From contig NZ_JACHFL010000018.1 of the NCBI RefSeq assembly GCF_014201875.1, positions 1 to 64,000 of the forward strand: DNA of 64,000 bases, in the 5' to 3' direction. The position numbers and the translations under genes are program-made. This document shows positions 31,584-41,440 of the stretch, in pieces. Under the pieces are notes generated by a model that was given only the letters and a program-made list of their open reading frames with translations, was not told the DNA's origin and did not search any database. Position 1 is the first letter of the stretch. The number at the start of each line of letters is the position of its first letter. This stretch comes from Deinococcus humi (GTDB lineage: Bacteria; Deinococcota; Deinococci; Deinococcales; Deinococcaceae).

Positions 31584-32467
31584 CCCGCTTCCGCCCGGCC
31601 CGCCACCCCCCGCAGCGTCGGCGCGGCCAGCAACTGGTCCTCGCGCAGCTTCAGCACCGCCCCCAGCGTGGCCTCGATGCTGGCGGCGTCCAGATGGTCC
31701 CGGTGCAGGGTGAGCAGCGCCGCCGCCCAGTCCAGCGTCTCGGCCACGCCCGGCGGTTTGCCCAGTGGCAGTTGACGCAGGGCGTGAACGGCGTCGGTGA
31801 CCTGCCGGGCCAGCACTGCGTCGATGCCGGGCAGCCGCGCCTGCACGATCTCCAGTTCCTGCCGCGCGGTGGGGTATTCCACCCAGTGGTACAGGCAGCG
31901 GCGGCGCAGCGCGTCGCTCAGCTCGCGTGAGCGGTTGCTGGTCAGGATCGTGTGCGGACGCGTGCGGGCCGTGATGGTCCCCAGTTCCGGCACCGTGATC
32001 TGCCACTCGGCCAGCAGTTCCAGCAAGAAGGCCTCGAAGGCGTCGTCGGCGCGGTCAATCTCGTCGATCAGCAGCACCGGGGCCACGTCCTGCTGAATGG
32101 CCTGCAGGAGCGGGCGGGCCATTAAAAACCGTTCGCCGTACAGTTCGGCGTCGTCCACCCGGCCCCCACTGATCTCTGCTGAGCGCAGGTACAGCAACTG
32201 GCGGGCATAGTTCCACTCGTACAGCGCGGCCTGTGCGTCCAGCCCCTCGTAGCACTGCAGGCGGATCAGGCGGGTCCCCAGGGCCGAAGCCAGCGTCTTG
32301 GCCGCCTCAGTCTTGCCCACGCCTGCCGGGCCTTCGAGCAGCAGCGGCTTTTGCAGCGCCGGAACAAGGCGCAGCGCCGTGGCTAGCGCTTCCCCGGCCA
32401 CGTAGCCCTGCGCCCGGAAGGCGGTCTGAAGGGCGGCGGGGTCCGTCAGATCGGCGGCGGACGTCAC
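31580..32467 (-). CDS. MoxR-family AAA+ ATPase
   Basis: AAA+ chaperone-like ATPase of about 295 residues. Walker A is GPAGVGKTEAAK, Walker B VLLIDEIDRADD, and a sensor region reads HTILTSNRSRELSDALRRRC. MoxR proteins pair with VWA partners, here the translationally coupled downstream CoxE-like gene. The start is uncertain: GTG 32467 fits the family N-terminus, while the frame is open to 32623; no clear ribosome site is seen. Confidence 0.88.
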   Translation of the reverse strand: MTSAADLTDPAALQTAFRAQGYVAGEALATALRLVPALQKPLLLEGPAGVGKTEAAKTLASALGTRLIRLQCYEGLDAQAALYEWNYARQLLYLRSAEISGGRVDDAELYGERFLMARPLLQAIQQDVAPVLLIDEIDRADDAFEAFLLELLAEWQITVPELGTITARTRPHTILTSNRSRELSDALRRRCLYHWVEYPTARQELEIVQARLPGIDAVLARQVTDAVHALRQLPLGKPPGVAETLDWAAALLTLHRDHLDAASIEATLGAVLKLREDQLLAAPTLRGVAGRAEAG

Positions 32468-32605
32468 GCGTTGCCGCCGGGCAGGGGAGGCACGGGCCGA
32501 ACATGGATGAACATGGCCCAGTATCGCCCATACCGCCCGTTCCGTTCTGTTTGAAAAGCGGTCCTTAAGGTGGGCCGGGTCAGGGCTGACGCCTGCCATC
32601 CAAAG

Positions 32606-32649
32606 CCCCAAAGCGCCGCCCATGACCAGAGTCGGGCGGCGCTTTGGGG
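32606..32649. terminator. Perfect 16-bp inverted repeat downstream of the carboxynorspermidine-type dehydrogenase
   Basis: A 16-base arm (32606-32621, starting CCCCAAAGCGCC) pairs perfectly with 32634-32649 around a 12-base loop. It lies 24 bases past the dehydrogenase stop (minus strand). A short TTT is part of the stem and no long T-run follows, so it may be a terminator or an mRNA 3' stabiliser. Confidence 0.65.
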
Positions 32650-32672
32650 GCGGGGACTTGAAGGTCTGGTGC

Positions 32673-33887
<1,215 letters not shown>

Positions 33888-33894
33888 GGCGCAG

Positions 33895-33900
33895 AGTGTA
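33895..33900 (-). promoter_or_regulatory. -10 box of leaderless carboxynorspermidine-type dehydrogenase
   Basis: TACACT on the minus strand, 7 bases before ATG 33887. Confidence 0.6.
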
Positions 33901-33931
33901 GCGCGGCGGCAGTTTGGAGGGCTGAGCGGGA

Positions 33932-33937
33932 TAGGCT
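33932..33937 (+). promoter_or_regulatory. -10 box before the 127-residue membrane protein
   Basis: TAGGCT, 9 bases before ATG 33947. Confidence 0.5.
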
Positions 33938-33946
33938 GGACACCAG

Positions 33947-34330
33947 ATGAGCAAGCGTGCCCGCCCCAAAAAACAACCTGCTGCACCAACCGTCGCTCGC
34001 CCCGAACTGCGTGAGGTCACCCCCGCACAGCGCAGCCGCTCTCTGCGGACCTTCTTCTGGATTCTGCTGGCCTTCGTGGTGGGCATCGGTGTGATCGTCG
34101 CCACGCTGGCGGTGCAGGGTCGCGCCGCTCGCGATTACGGCACTCAGGTCCTGCAGGCGGTGCGGGCCACCAACCCCGCCGAGAACGCCTCTTACAGCCT
34201 GAAATGCATCACGGCGTTGCCGCAGCCCCTGCCGCGCGGCATTCTGGACTGCGACGTGACGGTGGACCGAGGCAAGGTGAGCGTGGTCCTGCAGGCCGAG
34301 GGCGACAGGCAGTACCGACTGGGCCAGTAA
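33947..34330 (+). CDS. Hypothetical single-helix membrane protein, 127 residues
   Basis: Basic N-terminal cytosolic region (1-34), one transmembrane helix (about 36-58) and an extracytoplasmic domain of about 65 residues with two cysteines (in LKCITAL and LDCDVTV) that could form a disulfide. The family is not recognised; the exported part superficially resembles small DUF4333-like domains. Divergent from the dehydrogenase and convergent with the CDP-alcohol phosphotransferase. Confidence 0.68.
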   Translation: MSKRARPKKQPAAPTVARPELREVTPAQRSRSLRTFFWILLAFVVGIGVIVATLAVQGRAARDYGTQVLQAVRATNPAENASYSLKCITALPQPLPRGILDCDVTVDRGKVSVVLQAEGDRQYRLGQ

Positions 34331-34355
34331 ATCAGACCTCGGCGGCGCAAGCGGC

Positions 34356-35180
34356 TCAGGTCTTCCCCCGGCGCACTTGGCCTTCCCGCCACAGTTGAAC
34401 GCCCGTCAACACCAGCGCCTGCACGGGCAGCGAGCGGGTGTACAGGCGGGGCTGATTTGCCAGCAGGCACAGGCCCAGAAAGGCCAGTTGTGTGGTCAGG
34501 CCCAGATTGGCCGCCACAGCCGTGATGGGCAGCGGCGTGTATGCGCGGCGTTCTTCAGGGGTCGGCGCGTCCCCTGTGCTGGCGCCGAGTCGGGTCTCGA
34601 ACCAGCCGCCCAGCAGCTGTTCCTGGGGCGAGAAGTAGGCGGCATACACCGCCTTCAGGGTCGCCAGTACCTGCGGATGGTCATTCGACTGCGCCGCCGT
34701 GTCCCGGAACACCTCGCCCCGTGCCGTTCGGTGGTCCCGTTCCCACAGAAAATCGGTGGTCAGGATCAGGCTCTGAAGCACCGTCAGGGGGATTCCGGCC
34801 CAGCCGGCCAGGGCCACGTTCAGCGACAGATCGACCACCAGGTCCATCTCGGTGTCCAGATAGCGGCCCGTCTCGGTGGTCCGTCCGGTGGCGCGGGCCA
34901 GCTGGCCGTCCAGATTGTCCAGCACGGTCTTGACCTGCAACAGCAGCGCGGGCGTCAGCCGGGACCGCCACCATGGACCGCCGCGCCGGATCAGCCAGGC
35001 TGCGTAGACGCCCAGAACCGTGTGGAACAGCACCACATGGGCCGGATTCACGTCAAGGCGGGCCAGCGGGTCCACCAGCGTTTGCGCCAGAGGGCGGTAG
35101 ACGTGCTCATTCAGCAGTTCGTCGGCCGGACGCTTCTTGCGCGTCTGGGCGAGGCTGAAGTGCGGTCTGTTCTCGTCTAT
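34356..35180 (-). CDS. CDP-alcohol phosphatidyltransferase family protein
   Basis: Membrane enzyme that transfers a phosphoalcohol from a CDP-linked donor, as in phospholipid headgroup synthesis. The catalytic CDP-alcohol motif is intact: DG-x2-AR-x8-G-x3-D-x3-D, beginning at LDGQLAR. About six hydrophobic segments are present. Homology-like N-terminal sequence ([20 protein letters not shown]) extends up to the stop of the preceding gene. In this frame no ATG, GTG or TTG occurs between that stop and GTG 35075, which would cut into the conserved part. ATA at 35180, overlapping the upstream TAG, is the best-placed candidate start; a sequence error is the alternative. Donor and acceptor are unknown. 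Confidence 0.78.
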   Translation of the reverse strand: MDENRPHFSLAQTRKKRPADELLNEHVYRPLAQTLVDPLARLDVNPAHVVLFHTVLGVYAAWLIRRGGPWWRSRLTPALLLQVKTVLDNLDGQLARATGRTTETGRYLDTEMDLVVDLSLNVALAGWAGIPLTVLQSLILTTDFLWERDHRTARGEVFRDTAAQSNDHPQVLATLKAVYAAYFSPQEQLLGGWFETRLGASTGDAPTPEERRAYTPLPITAVAANLGLTTQLAFLGLCLLANQPRLYTRSLPVQALVLTGVQLWREGQVRRGKT

Positions 35181-35542
35181 CGCCGCCCCCCGTACTTGGG
35201 CGGTCCCTTCTTGACCCCGGCGTATCGATTCCGTTCCTTGCGGCGCTGGGCGCTGCTCAGGCTTGATCCGCCTTTCCCCGGCGCGCTGGGCGCAGTTGCC
35301 CGACGCGGCGCGAAGGAGTCCACTAGCAGGAAGCGGGCCATCGGCACGTACAGGATCAGGATGAAGATCAGGCTGCCCCACCAAGTGTTCAGGTACGGGC
35401 GTAGCGGCGTCAGCGCCAGCAGGCTGCTGATCAGCGTGGCCACGGTGGCGAACAGCACCACCCGGATGACCAGCTTGAGCATCTTGTTCCAGGTGAAGCC
35501 TGGATCGGGATCGGGGGTGGTCAGCCAGCGCCAGAGGTTCAT
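35177..35542 (-). CDS. Small two-helix membrane protein, 121 residues
   Basis: Two hydrophobic segments (about 23-45 and 55-75) follow a Trp-rich N-terminus ([16 protein letters not shown]), with a basic Ser/Arg/Lys-rich C-terminal tail. No family is recognised. It is the middle gene of a three-gene overlapping operon: 4 bases shared with the DUF2229-like gene upstream and its stop abutting the phosphotransferase downstream. Coupling with the lipid enzyme suggests a membrane-envelope role, but this is only inference. Confidence 0.72.
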   Translation of the reverse strand: MNLWRWLTTPDPDPGFTWNKMLKLVIRVVLFATVATLISSLLALTPLRPYLNTWWGSLIFILILYVPMARFLLVDSFAPRRATAPSAPGKGGSSLSSAQRRKERNRYAGVKKGPPKYGGRR

Positions 35543-36435
35543 GGGGTCTCCTGGGTCGGAAGCGCGCCGGGATTGACCCGGGCCGCGAACGCTTCCAGGC
35601 CGCCGAACTGGGTCTGCTGGGCTTGCAAGTCCAGCCGCAGCGTGGGCAGGTGCATCTTCGCGGCAATACGGTCGAGCGCCGCCGCCGTCGCGCCGTCACC
35701 TGCGGGGGCGGCCAGCACAACGCCGCGCACCGCGCTCTTGCCCGACAGCAGCGAGGCCGCACCGAACAGCTCGCGCTCACCCGCCGGAACCTTCGCGGCG
35801 TTCTCCATGCGTTCGGCCCGCCGCATGACGTCTCCCTGCGGTAGGTCGGGCGAGAGGACGCCGTACAGGCCCGCTGCCTCCAGCGCAGGGCGCAGGCCGC
35901 CCGACAGTACGTCTTCGGCCAGCAGGGCGCGTGGGCCGACCACTGCCACCGTGGCCAGTCCGGCACGCCCCAGCGCAGGCAGGCTGACGCGGGGTTCGGC
36001 GGCCAGGGGCCGCACTTTCGCCAGTGCCCCGCGCACTGCGCCCCCATTGTGCGAGACGCGCAGCCCCACCTCCGCCGCGACAGCCTCCAGATCGGGGCCG
36101 CCACTGCCGGGACTGTGCTGATCCGGTACGGCAATCAGCGTGGGCAGGCCGCTGATGCGCCGGGGCAGCAACTCGGTCAGCGCCTCGCTCCAGGCGTCGC
36201 CGGACACGGCGGGCCACTGCGGGATCAGCACGGCGTCCACTGCGTCCAGCGTCAGGATGCGGCCCAGGGCCAGCTGCACCGTGGTCGGCTCGTCCGGCAG
36301 GCTCTGCTGGCCCAGCGCCAGCGCCTCCCTATCGCTTAGCGCAGGTGACACCGTCTGCACGTCCAGTTCTTTCAGGTACGCCGCCCAGTACGCCCGGAGG
36401 CGTGAGGCGGGTGAATTTAACAGGCCAACTCTCAT
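35539..36435 (-). CDS. DUF2229-like protein lacking cysteines
   Basis: Soluble protein of 298 residues. Its first about 110 residues follow the pattern of DUF2229 (the CoA-dehydratase-activase/HgdB-associated domain): [24 protein letters not shown], then a [13 protein letters not shown] segment, VDAVLIPQW and ISGLPTLIA. In the true family a Cys-containing motif follows the second block; here it is [10 protein letters not shown] and the whole protein has no cysteine, so no Fe-S cluster can be bound. The C-terminal half is Ala/Gly-rich and probably Rossmann-like. The DUF2229 relation is my inference. ATG 36435 is supported by a -10 box seven bases upstream. Confidence 0.6.
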   Translation of the reverse strand: MRVGLLNSPASRLRAYWAAYLKELDVQTVSPALSDREALALGQQSLPDEPTTVQLALGRILTLDAVDAVLIPQWPAVSGDAWSEALTELLPRRISGLPTLIAVPDQHSPGSGGPDLEAVAAEVGLRVSHNGGAVRGALAKVRPLAAEPRVSLPALGRAGLATVAVVGPRALLAEDVLSGGLRPALEAAGLYGVLSPDLPQGDVMRRAERMENAAKVPAGERELFGAASLLSGKSAVRGVVLAAPAGDGATAAALDRIAAKMHLPTLRLDLQAQQTQFGGLEAFAARVNPGALPTQETP

Positions 36436-36442
36436 TGCCCGC

Positions 36443-36448
36443 AGTCTA
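36443..36448 (-). promoter_or_regulatory. -10 box of leaderless DUF2229-like operon
   Basis: TAGACT on the minus strand, 7 bases before ATG 36435. Confidence 0.6.
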
Positions 36449-36534
36449 CGCGGCGCGGGCGGTGGGGGCGCCGCACGCCCCACTCTTGGCCGCCGCCTGT
36501 GGCCCGGGAGGCTGGGGTTGCAACCACTGGCGCT

Positions 36535-37248
36535 TCAGCTCTCCGCTCCGGCATCCGGCTCGATCTTGCCCTCTGCCTTGGCCCCGGTCACTTCCTCGGC
36601 GCGCTTGACGTCCTCTTCCTCAATGTGGCGCTGCTCGTCGTCGTGCTCGAAGAGTTCGCGGCGGGCACGCAATTTCGCCTCGGGTTGTTGCAGATCACTT
36701 CCCTGACCGTGATGTACCCGCTGGAAGAAGACCAGCGCCCCGCCCGCCAGCGCGAAGGCCCCGGCGAAGTACAGCGTTTCTTCCGGCTTTTCCCAGCGCA
36801 CGAAATGTTCCAGAAAGGTAACGCCCAGAATCACCACGATCACCGAGATGATCTTCTGTTCCAGATCTGCCAGGCTTTCGACCCCCAGCGCACTGGTCAG
36901 GTTCAGCGGTGAGATGAACAGCGAGTACAGCCCCACTCCGATCAGGTAGAACACCACTGCCTTGAGCATGGTCGACACGATCTCCAGGAATTCCACCGCT
37001 AGGCTGCCGCGCTGGCTCTGGATGCCGTTGGTAAAGGTGTCCTGCCACGAGCCGTACAGCGTGGAGAGCGCCAGGACGGTCCCCTGCAGAAAGAGGCTGA
37101 ACGAGACCAGCAACACCGCTACAACGGCGATCAACACCACGAAGCGCGTGCGTCCGATGGCGGCGGAAAACCAGTCGGCGTGACGCTGGGAGCGCTGCTG
37201 TCTGGTGTTGCGTGTGGCCGCGCGCGGCTCTTTTTGTCGGGTGGTCAC
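36535..37248 (-). CDS. YqhA family (UPF0114) membrane protein
   Basis: Membrane protein of 237 residues with four hydrophobic segments. The central FLEIVSTMLKAVVFYLIGVGLYSLFI stretch and the LNLTSALGVESLADLEQKIISVIVVILGVTFLEHFV block are the UPF0114/YqhA signature. The N-terminus (about 30 residues) is basic, and the C-terminal about 60 residues are highly acidic and predicted disordered, longer than in E. coli YqhA. It starts with GTG. Function unknown. Confidence 0.85.
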   Translation of the reverse strand: MTTRQKEPRAATRNTRQQRSQRHADWFSAAIGRTRFVVLIAVVAVLLVSFSLFLQGTVLALSTLYGSWQDTFTNGIQSQRGSLAVEFLEIVSTMLKAVVFYLIGVGLYSLFISPLNLTSALGVESLADLEQKIISVIVVILGVTFLEHFVRWEKPEETLYFAGAFALAGGALVFFQRVHHGQGSDLQQPEAKLRARRELFEHDDEQRHIEEEDVKRAEEVTGAKAEGKIEPDAGAES

Positions 37249-37290
37249 CCTTTAATGATGCCCCGTGCGGCACGCCGCAACTGCATGATC

Positions 37291-37296
37291 TATCCT
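37291..37296 (+). promoter_or_regulatory. -10 box of leaderless APH-family transcript
   Basis: TATCCT, 7 bases before GTG 37304. Confidence 0.55.
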
Positions 37297-37303
37297 GCGC
37301 CCC

Positions 37304-38095
37304 GTGCCCGCCGATGCTCACGAAACCTTGATCCTGCCACCCCCGCTGCGCCGGGTGCTGCCGGCCGCCCGCTGGGAGCGCGTCACGAGGGGCGAAAGTG
37401 GGGCTGGCGTATGGAGATCGCAGCGCTTCGTGGTCAAGGTACAGGGGCGCGGCAACCTGCAGTTTCCCAGCAGTCTGCAACAGGAACGCGAACGCCTGCG
37501 CTATTTCACCGGACGCGTTCCCGTGCCGCGCGTGGTGGCCTACGAGGTAGAGGGGGGGCTCGAGTACCTCGCCATGACCCGCGTGCCCGGCCTGGACGCC
37601 GCACACCCCGACGTGCTGTTTCACCCCGACCGGCTGGTGAGCCTGCTGGCCCGCGCCCTGCGCGAGTTGCATGCGCTACCGCTGCGCGAATGCCCCTTCA
37701 ACATGTCGCTCCCCGTGGCCCTGGCCCGCGCCCGCGAGCGGGTGGCGGCGGGCGTGGTGGACGAGTCGGATTTCGACGATGAGCGTCAGGGCCGCACGGC
37801 AGTCAGTGTGTTCAATGAGCTGGCCCGCACCCGCCCCGCACAGGAGGATCTGGTGGTGGCGCACGGCGACGCCTGCCTGCCCAACTTCATCGTGAACGGC
37901 GAATTCATCGACGGCCTGATCGACGTGGGCCGCGCCGGAATCGCGGACAGACACGCCGACTTGGCCCTGACCCACCGCAGCCTGGGCCGCAACCTGAATC
38001 CCGAGTACGCTGAGCAGTTCCTCGACCTGTACGGGCGCGACGTCGTCGATCCGCAGAAGCTGGCGTATTACCGTCTGCTGGACGAACTGTTCTAG
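37304..38095 (+). CDS. APH(3')-like phosphotransferase family protein
   Basis: Protein-kinase-fold small-molecule kinase of the aminoglycoside phosphotransferase family, 263 residues. The Gly-rich loop region contains [16 protein letters not shown] holds the ATP-binding Lys, the catalytic loop is [14 protein letters not shown] (HGD-x4-N), and the metal motif is GLIDVGRAG. Such genes resemble APH(3') enzymes but are widespread in environmental bacteria, where the physiological substrate is unknown. Resistance cannot be concluded from sequence. Confidence 0.85.
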   Translation: MPADAHETLILPPPLRRVLPAARWERVTRGESGAGVWRSQRFVVKVQGRGNLQFPSSLQQERERLRYFTGRVPVPRVVAYEVEGGLEYLAMTRVPGLDAAHPDVLFHPDRLVSLLARALRELHALPLRECPFNMSLPVALARARERVAAGVVDESDFDDERQGRTAVSVFNELARTRPAQEDLVVAHGDACLPNFIVNGEFIDGLIDVGRAGIADRHADLALTHRSLGRNLNPEYAEQFLDLYGRDVVDPQKLAYYRLLDELF

Positions 38096-38142
38096 AACCG
38101 CGGCCGTGGCGTTTTCTGCGCCGCCTGACCCTGCCTTCACGT

Positions 38143-38148
38143 TAAACT
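38143..38148 (+). promoter_or_regulatory. -10 box of leaderless beta-CASP nuclease transcript
   Basis: TAAACT, 5 bases before ATG 38154. Confidence 0.55.
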
Positions 38149-38153
38149 CCCCC

Positions 38154-39617
38154 ATGCGACTCCAGAGTTTCGGCGCGGCCTGTACGGTGACGGGCAGCAT
38201 GCACCTGCTGACGCTGGACGGTGGGCGGCGCCTGCTGATCGACTGCGGGCTGTTCCAGGGCGGCGAGGCGCTGGAAGCCCGCAACCATGAACCGTATGGT
38301 TTTGACCCGGCGGATCTGGACGCAGTGATCCTGACCCACGCCCATCTGGACCACGTGGGCCGCCTGCCCCTGCTGGTGAACCGGGGCTACCGGGGACCGG
38401 TGTACTGCACGCCGCCCACCGCCGCGCTGGCCGAGACCGTGCTGCTGGACTCGGCCCGCCTGCAGGTGGAGGGGTACCGCCAGGAACTGCGCCGCGCCCG
38501 CCGTCAGGCCCGCGAACACGAGGTGCTGCCTCCCCTGTACGACGAGGAGGACGTTCACCGCACCCTGGCCCTGCTGCGCCCGGTGCTGGCCTTCGGGCAG
38601 AGATCAGAAGTGGCGGGCCTGCGCGTGACCCCCGGGCGGGCCGGGCACATTCTGGGGAGCGCCTACCTTCTGCTGGAGTGCAGTGACGGACGCCTGATCA
38701 TGAGCGGCGATCTGGGCAACCGCGAGAGTGGGCTGCAACCCGACTTCACGGCCCCGCCGCAGGCCGACGCGGTGGTTCTCGAGACCACCTACGCCAACCG
38801 CCGTCACCGCGCCTGGCCCGAGACGCTGGCCGAGTTTCGCGACGCTCTGCGCCAGAGCGTGCGGGCCAACGGCAAGATTCTGATTCCCAGCTTCGCCATC
38901 GAGCGCTCGCAGACCATCCTCCATACCCTCAAGAACCTGATGGATTCAGGGGAAGTGCCGCGCATTCCGGTGTTTCTGGACTCCCCGATGGCGGCCCGCG
39001 CCACCCGCGCGTATTTCGAGTTCGGCGGCGAACTGATCCCCGAAGTGCGGGACGCCCTGCACTCCGGCGGGGATCCCTTCGCCCCCAGCACGCTGCACGA
39101 GGTCCTGACCGGCGACGAGTCGCAGCGTCTGAACAGGTACGACGGGCCAGCGATCATTCTGGCGGGGAACGGCATGATGACCGGCGGACGCATCCAGCAT
39201 CACCTGCGCCACCACCTGTGGAAGCCCGGGACCAGCCTGATCATCGTGTCCTATCAGTCGCCGCTGAGCTTGGGCGGGCAGATCGTCGCCGGAGCGGAGA
39301 CCGTGGAAATCATGGGCGAGGACATCGCTGTGCGGGCGCAGATTCACACCATCGGCGGCTTCTCGGCCCACGCCGATCAGGACGATCTGCTGGCCTTTCT
39401 GGAAACCACCGGAAGCCCCCACGTCTGGCTGGTTCACGGTGAGGTACCAGTAATGGACGCCTTCGTCCCTGAACTCGCCTCCCGTGGCCTGAAGGGTGAC
39501 ATCGTGCCGGACCGGCAGGAGGTGAACCTGCTGGGCGGCGGCTTCGGCAGGGGGGCACGTCCGGGCCTGGCCTTGGAAGTGCCCCACGCCGGGGTGCGGG
39601 AAGAGGCCGGCGAGTAA
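38154..39617 (+). CDS. MBL-fold beta-CASP ribonuclease family protein
   Basis: Metallo-beta-lactamase/beta-CASP protein of 487 residues, the architecture of RNA-processing nucleases related to CPSF73. The zinc motif HAHLDH is at residues 62-67, SGDLG follows, and the beta-CASP insert lies in the middle ([10 protein letters not shown]). The C-terminal motif [13 protein letters not shown] and HGE complete the set. ATG 38154 is chosen because [15 protein letters not shown] is the family N-terminus. Probably cytosolic; RNA substrate unknown. Confidence 0.9.
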   Translation: MRLQSFGAACTVTGSMHLLTLDGGRRLLIDCGLFQGGEALEARNHEPYGFDPADLDAVILTHAHLDHVGRLPLLVNRGYRGPVYCTPPTAALAETVLLDSARLQVEGYRQELRRARRQAREHEVLPPLYDEEDVHRTLALLRPVLAFGQRSEVAGLRVTPGRAGHILGSAYLLLECSDGRLIMSGDLGNRESGLQPDFTAPPQADAVVLETTYANRRHRAWPETLAEFRDALRQSVRANGKILIPSFAIERSQTILHTLKNLMDSGEVPRIPVFLDSPMAARATRAYFEFGGELIPEVRDALHSGGDPFAPSTLHEVLTGDESQRLNRYDGPAIILAGNGMMTGGRIQHHLRHHLWKPGTSLIIVSYQSPLSLGGQIVAGAETVEIMGEDIAVRAQIHTIGGFSAHADQDDLLAFLETTGSPHVWLVHGEVPVMDAFVPELASRGLKGDIVPDRQEVNLLGGGFGRGARPGLALEVPHAGVREEAGE

Positions 39618-39638
39618 AAAAGTTTCATGTGGCCCCGC

Positions 39639-39644
39639 TATGCT
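39639..39644 (+). promoter_or_regulatory. -10 box of leaderless DUF3105 transcript
   Basis: TATGCT, 8 bases before ATG 39653. Confidence 0.6.
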
Positions 39645-39652
39645 GGGCAGCG

Positions 39653-40150
39653 ATGAAGCGCGCCCTCCTTCCCCTCCTTCTGCTGACCCTGACTGCCTGC
39701 AACAAGAGCAACGATCTTGAGGGCCTCCAGACCTTTACCTACGCGGGCGGGGATCACCGCAGCGGCTCGCTGGTCTACGCCGAGAACCCGCCGGCCGGTG
39801 GAGCGCACAACCCGCTGTGGCAGAACTGCGGCGTCTACGATCAGCCCCTGTACAAGGAGTACGCCGTTCACAGCCTGGAACACGGCGCGGTCTGGATCAC
39901 CTATCGCCCGGATCTGGATGCGGCGGGGGTGGCGCAGCTCAAAACGTTGGTGGAGGGCCGCCCCTACACGCTGCTCAGTCCCTACGAGGGGATGGATACC
40001 CCGGTTGCTGCAAGTGCCTGGGGCGCGCAGATCAAGGTGGAGAATCCGGACGACGCCCGCCTGAAGGCCTTTCTGGACAAGTACGAGCAGGGGCCCACCG
40101 CTCCCGAACGCGGCGCGGCGTGCACGGGCGGCTACAGCGGCGTCCGGTAG
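39653..40150 (+). CDS. DUF3105 domain lipoprotein
   Basis: Exported protein of 165 residues. The lipoprotein signal is [16 protein letters not shown] with the lipid-modified Cys at 16. The DUF3105 domain shows [21 protein letters not shown] and [17 protein letters not shown]; the His residues could bind metal. Function is unknown; the family is found in actinobacteria and Deinococcus-Thermus. ATG 39653 starts the signal peptide directly. Confidence 0.88.
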   Translation: MKRALLPLLLLTLTACNKSNDLEGLQTFTYAGGDHRSGSLVYAENPPAGGAHNPLWQNCGVYDQPLYKEYAVHSLEHGAVWITYRPDLDAAGVAQLKTLVEGRPYTLLSPYEGMDTPVAASAWGAQIKVENPDDARLKAFLDKYEQGPTAPERGAACTGGYSGVR

Positions 40151-40169
40151 AGGAGGGCCAGTCTTCTCC

Positions 40170-40202
40170 AGTGGGACGGGCCTTCTCCTGGCCCCACTTT
40201 TT
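40170..40202 (+). terminator. Intrinsic terminator after the DUF3105 gene
   Basis: AGTGG-x-GGGCC pairs with GGCCCCACT, followed by TTTTTCTT. Its T-run ends just before the -10 of the cobalamin leader. Confidence 0.75.
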
Positions 40203-40217
40203 CTTCGCGCTCTGCCG

Positions 40218-40223
40218 TATACT
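40218..40223 (+). promoter_or_regulatory. -10 box of the cobalamin riboswitch transcript
   Basis: TATACT, about 8 bases before the first riboswitch stem; the -35 region is poor. Confidence 0.55.
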
Positions 40224-40230
40224 CCCCGCT

Positions 40231-40420
40231 GACGGGCGTGGGGGAAGCCGGTGACTGTCCGCCTGAGATCGGTTCTCAGGCGACACATTCCGGCACTGTC
40301 GCGCAACGGTAATTCCGCCTCCTGTTTCCTTGGGGGTGCCGAAGAGTCCGAACACCTGCCCCGTCCGCGTTCTCACCATAGGGAGCGCGTGGCTGACCTC
40401 CCGCGGAAAGGAGGGAACGC
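40231..40420 (+). ncRNA. Cobalamin (adenosylcobalamin-type) riboswitch aptamer
   Basis: Conserved cobalamin-riboswitch blocks are found in the right order: GGGGGAAGCCGGTG at 40240-40253, GCACTGTCGCGCAACGGTAA at 40293-40312 and AGAGTCCGAACACCTGCC (B12-box region) at 40343-40360. The 3' boundary is approximate. It precedes a corrinoid-type importer. A terminator between aptamer and first gene (40471-40496) suggests transcriptional control, with B12 binding favouring termination. Confidence 0.88.
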
Positions 40421-40470
40421 CCGTGCCGGGCCCTACTCAACTGGCCCACGGTACCGGACGATTCTCTTTT

Positions 40471-40496
40471 CCGCCCCAGATTCTGGGGCGGTTTTT
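40471..40496 (+). terminator. Riboswitch expression-platform terminator
   Basis: CCGCCCCAGA (40471-40480) pairs with TTCTGGGGCGG (40481-40491), followed by TTTTT. It sits 28 bases before the start of the btuF-like gene and downstream of the aptamer, so it can only act on the leader. Confidence 0.85.
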
Positions 40497-40524
40497 CTGT
40501 GCGTGGGGCCGGCGAGGAGACACC

Positions 40525-41385
40525 ATGAAAGCATTCCTGACCCTCTCTTTGGCGCTTGCCAGTCTGGCCGGGGCCACCACTTACCCGCTGACCCTCACCG
40601 ACGACCTGAACCGCAAGGTGACCCTCAAGGCCGAGCCACAGCGCATCGTGAGCATGCTGCCCAGCGACAGTGAGACGCTGTGCGCGATTGGTGCGTGCGA
40701 CAAGCTGGTGGGTGTCGACGATTACAGCGACTACCCACAGAAAGTGACCACCCTGCCGAAAATGGGCGGTCTGTACGACCCCAAGATCGAGGCCATTGTG
40801 GCGCAGAAACCTGATCTGGTGCTGGTCAGCAAGTACGGCAAGATCGTGGAACCGCTGACCCAGGCTGGCATCACCGTGATCGTGGTGAACCCTGAAACCT
40901 ACGAGGAAGTCTTTTCCAAGACGCTGGTGCTGGGCAAGATCGTCAACCGCGAGGCGCAGGCCAGGACTCTGGTGACGGGGATGCGCCGCGACATCGCCAG
41001 AATCGAGATTCTGACCAAGAATGCCGTCAGGAAGCCCACCGCCTACTTCGAGGTGGACCCCACGCCCTACAGCATCGGCCCCAATTCCTTCATGGGTGTG
41101 CTGTTGACCAAGGCGGGCGCGCGCAACATCATTCCCGCCAGCATGGGCGACTTTCCCAAGGTGGACCCGGAATTCATCGTGGGGGCCAACCCGCAGATCA
41201 TTCTGGGCGTGGACGCCAAGACGGCGGCGGCCCGCCCCGGCTGGAGCAGCATGACGGCCCTCAAGTCCGGCAAGGTTATGGCGCTGCCCAAGGGGCTGGA
41301 CACCATCTTTTCCCGTCCTGGCCCACGCATGCCGCAGGCCCTGGCGCAGCTGGCCAGGATCATCCACCCGGAACTGTTCAAGTAG
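40525..41385 (+). CDS. btuF: Cobalamin-type ABC transporter substrate-binding protein (BtuF-like)
   Basis: Periplasmic binding protein of the BtuF/FepB class, 286 residues with signal peptide (MKAFLTLSLALASLAGATT). Conserved features are PQRIVSMLPSDSETLCAIGACDKLVGV and GLYDPKIEAIVAQKPDLVL. The corrinoid substrate is assigned mainly from the cobalamin riboswitch directly upstream; by sequence alone it could be a siderophore binder. A ribosome site (GGCGAGGAGA) precedes ATG 40525. The permease follows 55 bases downstream. Confidence 0.87.
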   Translation: MKAFLTLSLALASLAGATTYPLTLTDDLNRKVTLKAEPQRIVSMLPSDSETLCAIGACDKLVGVDDYSDYPQKVTTLPKMGGLYDPKIEAIVAQKPDLVLVSKYGKIVEPLTQAGITVIVVNPETYEEVFSKTLVLGKIVNREAQARTLVTGMRRDIARIEILTKNAVRKPTAYFEVDPTPYSIGPNSFMGVLLTKAGARNIIPASMGDFPKVDPEFIVGANPQIILGVDAKTAAARPGWSSMTALKSGKVMALPKGLDTIFSRPGPRMPQALAQLARIIHPELFK

Positions 41386-41440
41386 GGGGTGGCTTGACCG
41401 TCTGTCCTGCTGAAGATGGAGCGCGGGGAGGTGCCGCCAG

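Noticed and set aside
37304..38095. Antibiotic resistance call for the APH-like kinase
   Set aside because: The kinase motifs are intact, but this is a core-genome gene in an ordinary context and the substrate cannot be read from sequence.
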